From the NCBI RefSeq assembly GCF_042675645.1, contig NZ_JBHTJH010000025.1:71476-135475 (forward strand): 64,000 nucleotides of DNA. The letters are read 5' to 3'. The notes beneath the pieces were generated by a model. That model saw only the letters and a list, made by a program, of their open reading frames with translations, ran no database searches and had not been told where the DNA came from. A program made the translations under genes and the position numbers. Shown here in pieces: positions 35,523 through 42,983 of this stretch. Numbering within the stretch: the stretch's first letter is position 1; each line of letters begins with the position of its first letter. The DNA is from Sungkyunkwania multivorans (GTDB lineage: Bacteria > Bacteroidota > Bacteroidia > Flavobacteriales > Flavobacteriaceae).

Positions 35523-36563
35523 ATGTATAAGTACCTTCTTCGACCGATCCTTTTTCAATTTGATCCTGAAAAAGTACACCATTTCACATTTTCTCTCATA
35601 CGATTCCTATGTAAGATCCCAGGGGTGGCTTCAATTTTTAGAGCATTCTACTCCGTAAATGACAAACGCTTGGAAAGGGAGGTGTTTGGGTTGAAGTTTA
35701 AAAACCCAGTAGGACTGGCGGCGGGATTTGATAAAGATGCGAAACTATACAATGAATTAGCCAATTTTGGTTTTGGATTCATCGAGATCGGGACGATCAC
35801 CCCCAAACCACAGGAGGGGAATCCTAAAAAGCGACTCTTTCGCTTAAAGGCCGATAGCGCTATCATCAATAGAATGGGCTTTAATAATGGAGGTGTTGAA
35901 GAGGCGGTAGGGCGCTTAAGAAAGAATAAAGGCAAAGTGCTGGTTGGAGGTAATATTGGAAAGAATAAAGTGACGCCCAATGAGCAGGCTGTAGAAGATT
36001 ATAAGATCTGTTTCAATGCGTTGTTCGACCATGTCGATTACTTTGTGGTGAATGTGAGTTCGCCCAATACGCCAGGACTTCGCGAACTTCAAGATAAGGA
36101 GCCGTTGACGAAACTACTGACTGAGCTTCAGGTTTTAAATAAGGATTTATCAGTTCGAGCGCAGTCGAGAAGACAAAAGCCAATACTCTTAAAGATAGCG
36201 CCAGATTTGACTGACGAGCAGTTATTGGATATCATAACCATCGTAAAGGATTCAAAAATAGATGGAGTTATTGCCACCAACACGACCATTTCTCGAGAAG
36301 GTTTGAGCTCGCCATCTTCATTGACCAGCGAACAAGGAGGACTCAGTGGAAGGCCAGTAAGAGATCGCAGTACCGAAGTCATTCGATTTTTGGCAAAACA
36401 TAGTAACAAGTCCTTTCCAATAATCGGTGTCGGCGGGATACACAAGGCTGAAGATGCACTTGAAAAACTGGAGGCGGGTGCCGATCTTGTTCAGTTATAT
36501 ACGGGATTTATCTATGAAGGGCCGGCATTGGTAAGGGATATCAATAGAGCAGTTCTCAGATAG
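35523..36563 (+). CDS. pyrD: Dihydroorotate dehydrogenase (quinone), class 2
   Basis: Membrane-associated flavoenzyme of pyrimidine synthesis that oxidises dihydroorotate to orotate using quinone, 346 residues. It has the class 2 N-terminal amphipathic extension (about residues 1-40, LLRPILFQFDPEKVHHFTFS), then NPVGLAAGFDKDAKL, the catalytic-serine motif FVVNVSSPNTPGLRELQ, ATNTTISREGL and the FMN-binding GVGGIHKAEDALEKLEAGAD. Length is normal. It is monocistronic between divergent pepT and the DEAD-box gene. Confidence 0.95.
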   Translation: MYKYLLRPILFQFDPEKVHHFTFSLIRFLCKIPGVASIFRAFYSVNDKRLEREVFGLKFKNPVGLAAGFDKDAKLYNELANFGFGFIEIGTITPKPQEGNPKKRLFRLKADSAIINRMGFNNGGVEEAVGRLRKNKGKVLVGGNIGKNKVTPNEQAVEDYKICFNALFDHVDYFVVNVSSPNTPGLRELQDKEPLTKLLTELQVLNKDLSVRAQSRRQKPILLKIAPDLTDEQLLDIITIVKDSKIDGVIATNTTISREGLSSPSSLTSEQGGLSGRPVRDRSTEVIRFLAKHSNKSFPIIGVGGIHKAEDALEKLEAGADLVQLYTGFIYEGPALVRDINRAVLR

Positions 36564-36624
36564 CATATCGGATGTTTTCTTATTATTCATCCACTCAATA
36601 TCACAATGTGGAGAATATTAAGCG

Positions 36625-36632
36625 TACTTTTG
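36625..36632 (+). promoter_or_regulatory. Probable -7 element of the DEAD-box helicase gene
   Basis: TACTTTTG matches TAnnTTTG, 53 bases before the ATG. No matching -33 box at 19 bases. Confidence 0.35.
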
Positions 36633-36685
36633 CGGCTAATTGTGAGATGGCGTATGATGAAGAATGTCATTTCTAACTACATTAT

Positions 36686-37951
36686 ATGACATTTAAATCA
36701 TTAGGATTATCCAATGCTCTACTGAAAGCAGTCGAGAAAAAAGGATATACAACGCCTTCACCGATTCAAGAAAAGGCGATACCACGAATTTTAGAAGGAA
36801 AAGATGTTTTGGCATCCGCCCAAACAGGAACCGGAAAAACGGCCGGGTTTACATTACCCCTCTTACAGATCTTATCTCAAGGACAGCAACTGAGAAGGCG
36901 CCCCATACGGGCGCTGGTATTAACACCAACCAGAGAATTGGCAGCCCAAGTATATGACAATGTAATGGATTATGGAAAGTTCTTAGACCTGCGAGCGATG
37001 GTGATGTTTGGTGGGGTCAATGCCAAACCGCAGATACGAACGCTGAAGAATGGAGTGGACATCCTCGTGGCTACTCCGGGTCGTTTATTGGATCTGTATA
37101 ACCAGAAGGCCCTATCTTTGGCCAATATCGAAATATTGGTAATGGATGAAGCAGATCGCATGCTCGATATGGGCTTTTTACGAGACATCAAACGAATTCT
37201 TGCCTTGATGCCAAAGAAAAGACAGAATTTGTTGTTTTCGGCTACCTTTTCTAAAGAGATAAAGCAATTAGCTGGAAGTATTTTGCATCAACCGGTTTCG
37301 GTAGAGGCTACTCCAGAGAATACGACTGCCGAAAAGGTGAATCAGAGGATGTATAAAGTTGATAAGGGTGAGAAACCTAACTTGCTCATCAAATTAATAT
37401 CAGAGGGAAACTGGGATCAAGTATTGGTATTTACCCGAACAAAACATGGTGCCAATCGCTTGAGTCAGAAATTGGAGAAAAGTGGTATATCCTCTGCTGC
37501 GATCCATGGAAATAAAAGCCAAGGAGCCCGTACCAAAGCCCTCAGTGGATTTAAACAAGGAGCGATTAGGGTATTGGTGGCCACGGACATTGCCGCTCGG
37601 GGATTGGACATTCCTTTGTTGCCGCATGTGATCAATTTTGAATTGCCCAACATACCCGAAGATTACGTGCACAGAATTGGTAGGACTGGTAGGGCAGGAG
37701 CCAGCGGCGAGGCGCTTTCCTTGGTAAGTATCGATGAGCGAGATTATGTCAAAGGAATCGAAAAGCTGCTTGACGAATCATTTAAGTTGGAAGTATTTGA
37801 GGGATTTGAGCCTAGCGACCGGCCAGAAAGCGATGGTAGGCCAGCTACAAACTCGCAATCTAGAAGGTCACGACCAAAAAATCGCAACAGAAATTACCGA
37901 GGCGAGCGCGGAAGAAACAATTCCAATCGTGGCGGCAGCAAGAAGTCTTGA
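36686..37951 (+). CDS. DEAD-box RNA helicase (RhlE-like)
   Basis: 421-residue ATP-dependent RNA helicase. Motifs in order: Q motif YTTPSPIQEKAIP, motif I SAQTGTGKT, Ia LTPTRELAAQV, Ib ATPGRLLDL, II DEADRMLDMGF, III FSATF, V AARGLDIP, VI HRIGRTGRAG. The last 45 residues are basic and Arg/Asn/Gly-rich (SRRSRPKNRNRNYRGERGR), typical of RNA-binding tails of cold-shock or ribosome-assembly helicases. Not assigned to rhlE itself. It is convergent with the Rieske-P450 gene, with 44 bases between stops. Confidence 0.92.
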   Translation: MTFKSLGLSNALLKAVEKKGYTTPSPIQEKAIPRILEGKDVLASAQTGTGKTAGFTLPLLQILSQGQQLRRRPIRALVLTPTRELAAQVYDNVMDYGKFLDLRAMVMFGGVNAKPQIRTLKNGVDILVATPGRLLDLYNQKALSLANIEILVMDEADRMLDMGFLRDIKRILALMPKKRQNLLFSATFSKEIKQLAGSILHQPVSVEATPENTTAEKVNQRMYKVDKGEKPNLLIKLISEGNWDQVLVFTRTKHGANRLSQKLEKSGISSAAIHGNKSQGARTKALSGFKQGAIRVLVATDIAARGLDIPLLPHVINFELPNIPEDYVHRIGRTGRAGASGEALSLVSIDERDYVKGIEKLLDESFKLEVFEGFEPSDRPESDGRPATNSQSRRSRPKNRNRNYRGERGRNNSNRGGSKKS

Positions 37952-37995
37952 TCCAATTTTTTTAAAAAGACTTCCTATTTCTATTTGGATCGATA

Positions 37996-39768
37996 TTAGG
38001 ACAAGATACTTGAACGCGTATCTTGATAGCTGTGTTCTTTCAGATTGATATACAGATTTCCAGGATACATGGAGAAGGCGAAAACCTCTCTTACCTCTTC
38101 TGGTTTTACAGCGAGCGCTACATCAAAATTTTTACAGATCATAGACAGAGCCATGATCATTTCGTGCATGGCCAAATTCTTACCTGGGCAGAAACGAGGT
38201 CCTGCTCCAAAAACCTTTATGATATCTGGGCTATGTGGCCCTGAGAACGGACACCCTTCTTTTAACCAGCGTTCAGGGACAAAAGACTCTCCATGAGCAA
38301 AGTATTTCTCATCGGTTTGTGACACTTGGATCTGGAAGATGATCGAAGTGTCTTTCTCAATATGGATACCATTGATCTCGATATCTTCATTAGCTTGATG
38401 AAACATGTTGGGGGCCACGGGTTTTAGACGTAAAGCTTCCATCGCAACCGCCTCGGTATATTTTAGCTTGCCAAGGGTCTCATTGTTTGGAGGGAATAAG
38501 CCGTCACCGTAGATCTCAAAAGCCTCTTCGCGTATCTTTTTTACCATTTCTGGCTGTTGCCCTAAATAATACAATGCCCAAGAGACCGAATTGGAAGTGG
38601 TGTCCTCTCCAGCCATCAAAAGCGAAAAAACATTGCTATACACCGCATGGTCCGAGAAGTTTTTATCCTTTTCTTGTTCTACGAGTAGGGCTTCCAAGAA
38701 ATTCGTTGGATTTTCCTTCAATTCAGGATTATTTTCTAAACGCCCTTTAGCCTCATTGATAAAGTGGTTCACGGTTGCTTCTATCTCAGCAACCGCATGA
38801 TCCAATTCTTTGTCTTTTTTTAGTTTCAAGTAGCGCCAAAGCGGAATTGGAGCCGTGATACGTTCGTTGATCATCGGAAAGACCTTCTCCAAATGTTCTT
38901 GGATCACATCTCCGTCATGGTCGATGGTATTCATCGGATATCCAAAGGCGATCACAGTGGTGATGTCAACGGTATAGCGCATCATTTCTTGTTGGATATC
39001 AATAGGGTCACCGGTTGCTTCAAGCCTTTTTAGTTTGTTCAAAAAGCGCTCTGTTGTTTGCGAGATAATGGGAAAGAAACCTTTCACATTCTTCATGTTC
39101 AATGCTTCGGAGGTGAGTTTCCTGTGTTTTTTCCAAGTTTCCCCTTCCGCATTAAAGACTCCTTTCACTCCGATCTCTTCGATAATGTCGGTCATCTTTG
39201 ATAACCTTCTAAATTTCTCTGGACGTGCCTTTAAAACTTTTTTATTAAAATCCGGGTTTGTAGAGACCAAAAAAGGTTTTCCAACGAAGTGAACCCGAAA
39301 GATATTCCCAACCTCTTCCGACCATTTTTCAATCGCACGATGCTTATTTTCTACGTTGAATTGATGAAGGTGACCTACAATAAAATCTCCTTTTGGTGTG
39401 GGGAGATCCTTTAGGGTCTTGGTTTTGTTTGTTATGGTTTCTGGCGTTTCTTCGAAAAGAGATGCGTCGATAAAAATATTACCATCTTCAATTTTTATTG
39501 GATAGCTCTTCAGGCAGGCTCTTTTTCTGGTATGCTTGCCATCTTGGCAAGAAAATTTCCAATGATGCATAGGGCAAACGATATGTCCTTTCTCAATGTG
39601 ACCTTCAATAAGCGGTGTACCTTCATGCGGACAATTTCCCTGAAAGGCCTTGATCGAATTTTCATGTTCAAGAAGGAGAATGCGTTGCTCGTTTAGAATA
39701 ACTTCGTGAAGTTGGTCTGTTTGAATATCAGAACGTTTGGCAATTTGGATCGGTTTCATGGATAGCAT
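37996..39768 (-). CDS. Rieske [2Fe-2S]-cytochrome P450 fusion protein
   Basis: 590-residue single chain. Residues 1-105 form a Rieske [2Fe-2S] domain with C46-x-H48, 16 residues, C65-x2-H68 (NCPHEGTPL, VCPMHHW). After a linker (about 106-125), residues 121-590 form a P450 oxygenase: C-helix W212-x3-R216, I-helix oxygen-binding AGEDTT (386-391), ExxR E444-R447 and heme loop FGAGPRFCPG with Cys527. No signal peptide is visible. The Rieske domain may pass electrons to the heme in the way ferredoxins do for other P450s; no reductase gene is nearby, so another donor must act. The frame is intact across the junction. Start may also be the ATG at 39759. The substrate is unknown. Confidence 0.88.
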   Translation of the reverse strand: MLSMKPIQIAKRSDIQTDQLHEVILNEQRILLLEHENSIKAFQGNCPHEGTPLIEGHIEKGHIVCPMHHWKFSCQDGKHTRKRACLKSYPIKIEDGNIFIDASLFEETPETITNKTKTLKDLPTPKGDFIVGHLHQFNVENKHRAIEKWSEEVGNIFRVHFVGKPFLVSTNPDFNKKVLKARPEKFRRLSKMTDIIEEIGVKGVFNAEGETWKKHRKLTSEALNMKNVKGFFPIISQTTERFLNKLKRLEATGDPIDIQQEMMRYTVDITTVIAFGYPMNTIDHDGDVIQEHLEKVFPMINERITAPIPLWRYLKLKKDKELDHAVAEIEATVNHFINEAKGRLENNPELKENPTNFLEALLVEQEKDKNFSDHAVYSNVFSLLMAGEDTTSNSVSWALYYLGQQPEMVKKIREEAFEIYGDGLFPPNNETLGKLKYTEAVAMEALRLKPVAPNMFHQANEDIEINGIHIEKDTSIIFQIQVSQTDEKYFAHGESFVPERWLKEGCPFSGPHSPDIIKVFGAGPRFCPGKNLAMHEMIMALSMICKNFDVALAVKPEEVREVFAFSMYPGNLYINLKEHSYQDTRSSILS

Positions 39769-39795
39769 AAGTTGGTTACCTTCAAAATTAACGAA

Positions 39796-39827
39796 AAAAG
39801 AAAGACCCTACACAAGAGCGTAGGGTC
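39796..39827 (-). terminator. Intrinsic terminator of the T9SS-cargo gene
   Basis: Stem GACCCTAC / GTAGGGTC (39804-39811, 39820-39827) with eight-base loop; on the - strand it is followed by TTTCTTTTTT (A-rich on +, 39794-39803). Lies 27 bases after the gene ending at 39854. Confidence 0.85.
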
Positions 39828-39853
39828 GAAATGGGAATCTTTGGAAAAGCCAT

Positions 39854-40786
39854 TTAGTTTTCAATAATGATCTTTCTAGTGCTTGTATTTCCTTCGATGG
39901 AAATAATACGGATCAAATAGATTCCAGCGTCTAGCGCACTATAGTCAAATTCGAGTTCGCGTTGATTGTTAACATTTTCTACTCGCACCTTTTTTCCCAA
40001 TAGGTCATAGACCTGAACTTCGGTAATTGGATCTGCACGAAGCGAGGCGACCTTAAAAATACCGTTGCTAGGATTGGGATATACCGTAAATGCATCGCGA
40101 TCAAATTCATCAGTGCTTAGGATCGCATCTAGTGTAATGGTCAAAGTGCCCACCTTTTCGTTGGAGAAAGGGGCTATATTTTGCCTGCTAAAGATCACTT
40201 CTTGGGGGCTGCTGGCAGGATTGCTACCAGAATAGGTGTCTCCTTCTTCAGTACCAGCATCATACGGATATAGATCGAGCGTTATCGATGGTATCCAGTC
40301 GCCGTTGGTGTCCAAAAGTGAGATACTATTCACCGCGATCATCCAGTCTGGACTTGGCGCGATCATAGCGGCTAAAGATAACAACGGATAATTACCACTC
40401 ACTTCAACCCCAGATAGTGCAGCGGTACTAATAGCTGCAAAGGGAGAAAATGAGGCCTGTAACCATCGATCGGCTGTTCCATCGATATTGATGGCGTCCT
40501 CTACTTCATTAAAAAAATTACCATTGCTACCCAATTCTGCCACATCCTCTATCCCAGGACTGGCCAATTGGCCAGGGACAACGAATGTAACACTGTTGTT
40601 GTGGGTGGCTCCAACGAGATCGCTCCAATGTGCATTGGATGGAAAACCGGCAAAAGGATGCGTGGTATTGCTCCATGTGCTCGTAAAGCTAATGTCATAA
40701 CGTGCGATGGATTGAGCATGTACATTCCAAAGAGCGCTCGAAATGAGTAAGATGGTTGTAAATAAAAGCGTAATTTTCTTGATCAT
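39854..40786 (-). CDS. Secreted protein with T9SS type A sorting domain
   Basis: 310-residue exported protein. A signal peptide ends near residue 26 (WNVHAQS). Residues 27-225 are a Gly/Ser/Asn-rich beta-type region without a family that I recognise. The last 75 residues form a T9SS type A C-terminal sorting domain: FTVYPNPSNGIFKVAS, QVYDLLGKKV, LDAGIYLIRI and terminal STRKIIIEN. It should cross the outer membrane by the type IX system and be released or anchored at the surface. Function of the mature part is unknown. It has its own terminator. Confidence 0.87.
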   Translation of the reverse strand: MIKKITLLFTTILLISSALWNVHAQSIARYDISFTSTWSNTTHPFAGFPSNAHWSDLVGATHNNSVTFVVPGQLASPGIEDVAELGSNGNFFNEVEDAINIDGTADRWLQASFSPFAAISTAALSGVEVSGNYPLLSLAAMIAPSPDWMIAVNSISLLDTNGDWIPSITLDLYPYDAGTEEGDTYSGSNPASSPQEVIFSRQNIAPFSNEKVGTLTITLDAILSTDEFDRDAFTVYPNPSNGIFKVASLRADPITEVQVYDLLGKKVRVENVNNQRELEFDYSALDAGIYLIRIISIEGNTSTRKIIIEN

Positions 40787-40831
40787 CGGTTGATAAGTTT
40801 ATGTTACTTTTAAGGGATTTTTGCCAAATTC

Positions 40832-41458
40832 ATGGATATCGAAATCATTTTATCTTTTTTAGTCGCATCTATACTGCTGACCCTTTCACCCGGTCCTGAT
40901 AATATTTACGTTTTAACACAAGGAATGGTTCACGGGAAGAAATATGGCATAGTCACGACCCTTGGCTTGGTCAGCGGTATTCTGGTGCATACCACGTTGG
41001 TAGCATTCGGTGTATCGGCCATTATTAAAAAGAGTGAGACGATTTTCTTCGTGATTAAATTGTTGGGTGCTTTATACTTGTTTTACCTTGCCTACCAAGT
41101 TATCAGAAGTGAACCAGCAATTCGGGTAAACAAAGCTCTGGCACCCCGGAAAGATCTTTTTCAATTGTACCGTCAGGGTTTTATCATGAATGTGCTCAAC
41201 CCGAAGGTTACCATCTTCTTTCTCGCCTTTTTTCCGAGTTTTCTTTTTAGTGAGACACTAAGCAACATAGTACAGTTCTACGTCTTGGGGGTACTATTTA
41301 TGTTGCAGGCTTTGTTGATATTCGGTTTGATAGCGATCCTGGCGGGAACCATCGCTGAATTTTTAAAGAAACACCGAAATACAGGTGTGGTTCTTAAATG
41401 GATGCAGATCTTCGTTTTTATCGGGATTGGAGTTTTCATCCTTCTTTCGGATCAATAG
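40832..41458 (+). CDS. LysE family amino-acid exporter
   Basis: 208-residue inner-membrane exporter of the LysE/RhtB family. The N-terminal signature LTLSPGPDNIYVLTQGMVHG is followed by about six hydrophobic helices and the conserved FIMNVLNPKVTIFFLAFFP. Substrates are probably amino acids or similar metabolites, not determined by the sequence. It is divergent from the T9SS gene and precedes HMG-CoA lyase by 63 bases on the same strand. Confidence 0.9.
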   Translation: MDIEIILSFLVASILLTLSPGPDNIYVLTQGMVHGKKYGIVTTLGLVSGILVHTTLVAFGVSAIIKKSETIFFVIKLLGALYLFYLAYQVIRSEPAIRVNKALAPRKDLFQLYRQGFIMNVLNPKVTIFFLAFFPSFLFSETLSNIVQFYVLGVLFMLQALLIFGLIAILAGTIAEFLKKHRNTGVVLKWMQIFVFIGIGVFILLSDQ

Positions 41459-41521
41459 CTTTTCAAAAACCATCAACCTTATATTTCATCATAAAAAATA
41501 GTGGTATTTTTATGCTCGCCA

Positions 41522-42385
41522 ATGAATAAAGTAAAACTCATAGAATGTCCACGAGATGCCATGCAGGGCATCAAAGAGTTTATTCCTACGGAAAAAAAAG
41601 TACAGTATATACAAGCACTGCTGCGATGTGGTTTTCATACTATAGACTTTGGGAGTTTTGTCTCGCCAAAGGCTATTCCGCAAATGGTGGATACGGCCGA
41701 AGTACTGGCCAAACTCGATCTTTCAACGACCGAGAGCAAATTGCTAGCCATTGTTGCTAATGTGCGCGGCGCTAATGATGCCGTTATTCATCCCGAAATT
41801 GACTATTTAGGGTATCCGTTTTCTATTTCGGAGAACTTTCAAATGCGTAATACTCATAAGACCATTGCGCAGTCTCTGAATGTCCTCAGCGAGATATTGC
41901 ATATTGCCGATAAAACAAACAAGGAGGTCGTGGCGTATCTCTCAATGGGATTTGGAAATCCGTATGGTGATCCTTGGAGTGTTGAGATCGTTGGCGAGTG
42001 GACCGAGAAGTTGGCTAAAATGGGCGTGAGGATCCTGTCACTATCGGATACCGTGGGCAGTTCTACCCCAGAAGTGATCGATTATTTATTTGCCAACCTC
42101 ATACCTAAGTATCCAGATATTGAATTTGGGGCTCATTTACATACCACTCCCTCTAAATGGCATGAAAAAGTGGATGCCGCTTACAAGGCTGGATGTAGAA
42201 GGTTTGATGGTGCCATTCAAGGATTTGGTGGGTGTCCCATGGCAAAGGATGAACTTACTGGCAATATGCCCACAGAACGCATGGTATCCTATTTCACTGC
42301 TGAAAAGGTCGATTCCAACATTAGTCCAATGAGTTTTGAAAGCGCCTACAACGAAGCATCAAAGATCTTTAATTTCTATCATTAG
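41522..42385 (+). CDS. Hydroxymethylglutaryl-CoA lyase
   Basis: TIM-barrel lyase that splits HMG-CoA into acetyl-CoA and acetoacetate, last step of leucine degradation; 287 residues. Family motifs: ECPRDAMQG at the start (metal-binding and catalytic Arg-Asp), GAHLHTTP (metal His pair) and FGGCPMAKDELTGN (catalytic Cys loop). The ATG at 41522 starts MNKVKLIECPRD; an earlier ATG at 41501 adds seven residues. Leucine dehydrogenase is at 24261, so part of the leucine pathway is in the window although not linked. Its stop overlaps the convergent methyltransferase by 4 bases. Confidence 0.9.
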   Translation: MNKVKLIECPRDAMQGIKEFIPTEKKVQYIQALLRCGFHTIDFGSFVSPKAIPQMVDTAEVLAKLDLSTTESKLLAIVANVRGANDAVIHPEIDYLGYPFSISENFQMRNTHKTIAQSLNVLSEILHIADKTNKEVVAYLSMGFGNPYGDPWSVEIVGEWTEKLAKMGVRILSLSDTVGSSTPEVIDYLFANLIPKYPDIEFGAHLHTTPSKWHEKVDAAYKAGCRRFDGAIQGFGGCPMAKDELTGNMPTERMVSYFTAEKVDSNISPMSFESAYNEASKIFNFYH

Positions 42386-42813
42386 AAAATAAAGGGAATA
42401 AGGCTATAGGTGTCTTTTTTATAGGCGAGGTACTCTTCACCAAATCGCTCCTCTAAATATACTTCCTCCAACACGATCTTGTAGAAAATGATACCTGCGA
42501 GCAGCGTATACACCAAAGTGACTATAATTCGACCATCATGCCAGACCAATGGCAAGAAAAAAAGTAGTAATCCAAGATATATCGGATTTCGTAATAATCT
42601 ATAAGGTCCCTTTTTGATGAGCATATCAGATTTTACCTCGGGTTGAGATTGTAAATTCTTGATACCCAATGATAGGACACCCCAAACGGCTAAGGCGATG
42701 GCCAGACATTGAAAAAGAGCCCAAAAACTCGGAGCTACCGTGGCCGTGTAGAATGTTAAAAACAGGCCACTAAAGAATTCGAGCGTTACTAACGCAAAGG
42801 AAGTTTTAGACAT
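42382..42813 (-). CDS. Isoprenylcysteine carboxyl methyltransferase (ICMT)-family protein
   Basis: 143-residue integral membrane protein with about four hydrophobic segments. The motif GPYRLLRNPIYLGLL and the terminal EERFGEEYLAYKK are typical for the ICMT/PEMT-like membrane methyltransferase family, which uses SAM to modify small lipids or cysteine ends; bacterial substrates are mostly unknown. Its stop overlaps that of HMG-CoA lyase by 4 bases. Confidence 0.85.
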   Translation of the reverse strand: MSKTSFALVTLEFFSGLFLTFYTATVAPSFWALFQCLAIALAVWGVLSLGIKNLQSQPEVKSDMLIKKGPYRLLRNPIYLGLLLFFLPLVWHDGRIIVTLVYTLLAGIIFYKIVLEEVYLEERFGEEYLAYKKDTYSLIPFIF

Positions 42814-42935
42814 GGGGCAATGTTTAAATATTCAATATAGTAAAAAAAATGTAATTCGATGAAATGCACCATGTTGGGAGGTATATTGGTTCTCAGTATC
42901 GTATAAACGGGATAGTTCGCAAATTCGTATAAAAA

Positions 42936-42959
42936 AAGCGCATTCTTTGGAATGCGCTT
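42936..42959 (-). terminator. Intrinsic terminator of the FecA-like receptor
   Basis: Stem AAGCGCATTC / GAATGCGCTT (42936-42945, 42950-42959), loop TTTG; seven As at 42931-42937 give a T-run on the - strand, after the receptor stop at 42984. Confidence 0.88.
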
Positions 42960-42983
42960 ATGGTAGTAATACAGATTTCGAGT

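Noticed and set aside
37943..37973. Stem GAAGTCTT/AAGACTTC at the end of the DEAD-box gene as a terminator
   Set aside because: The loop is 16 bases and contains the T-run, so it is not a normal intrinsic terminator in either direction.
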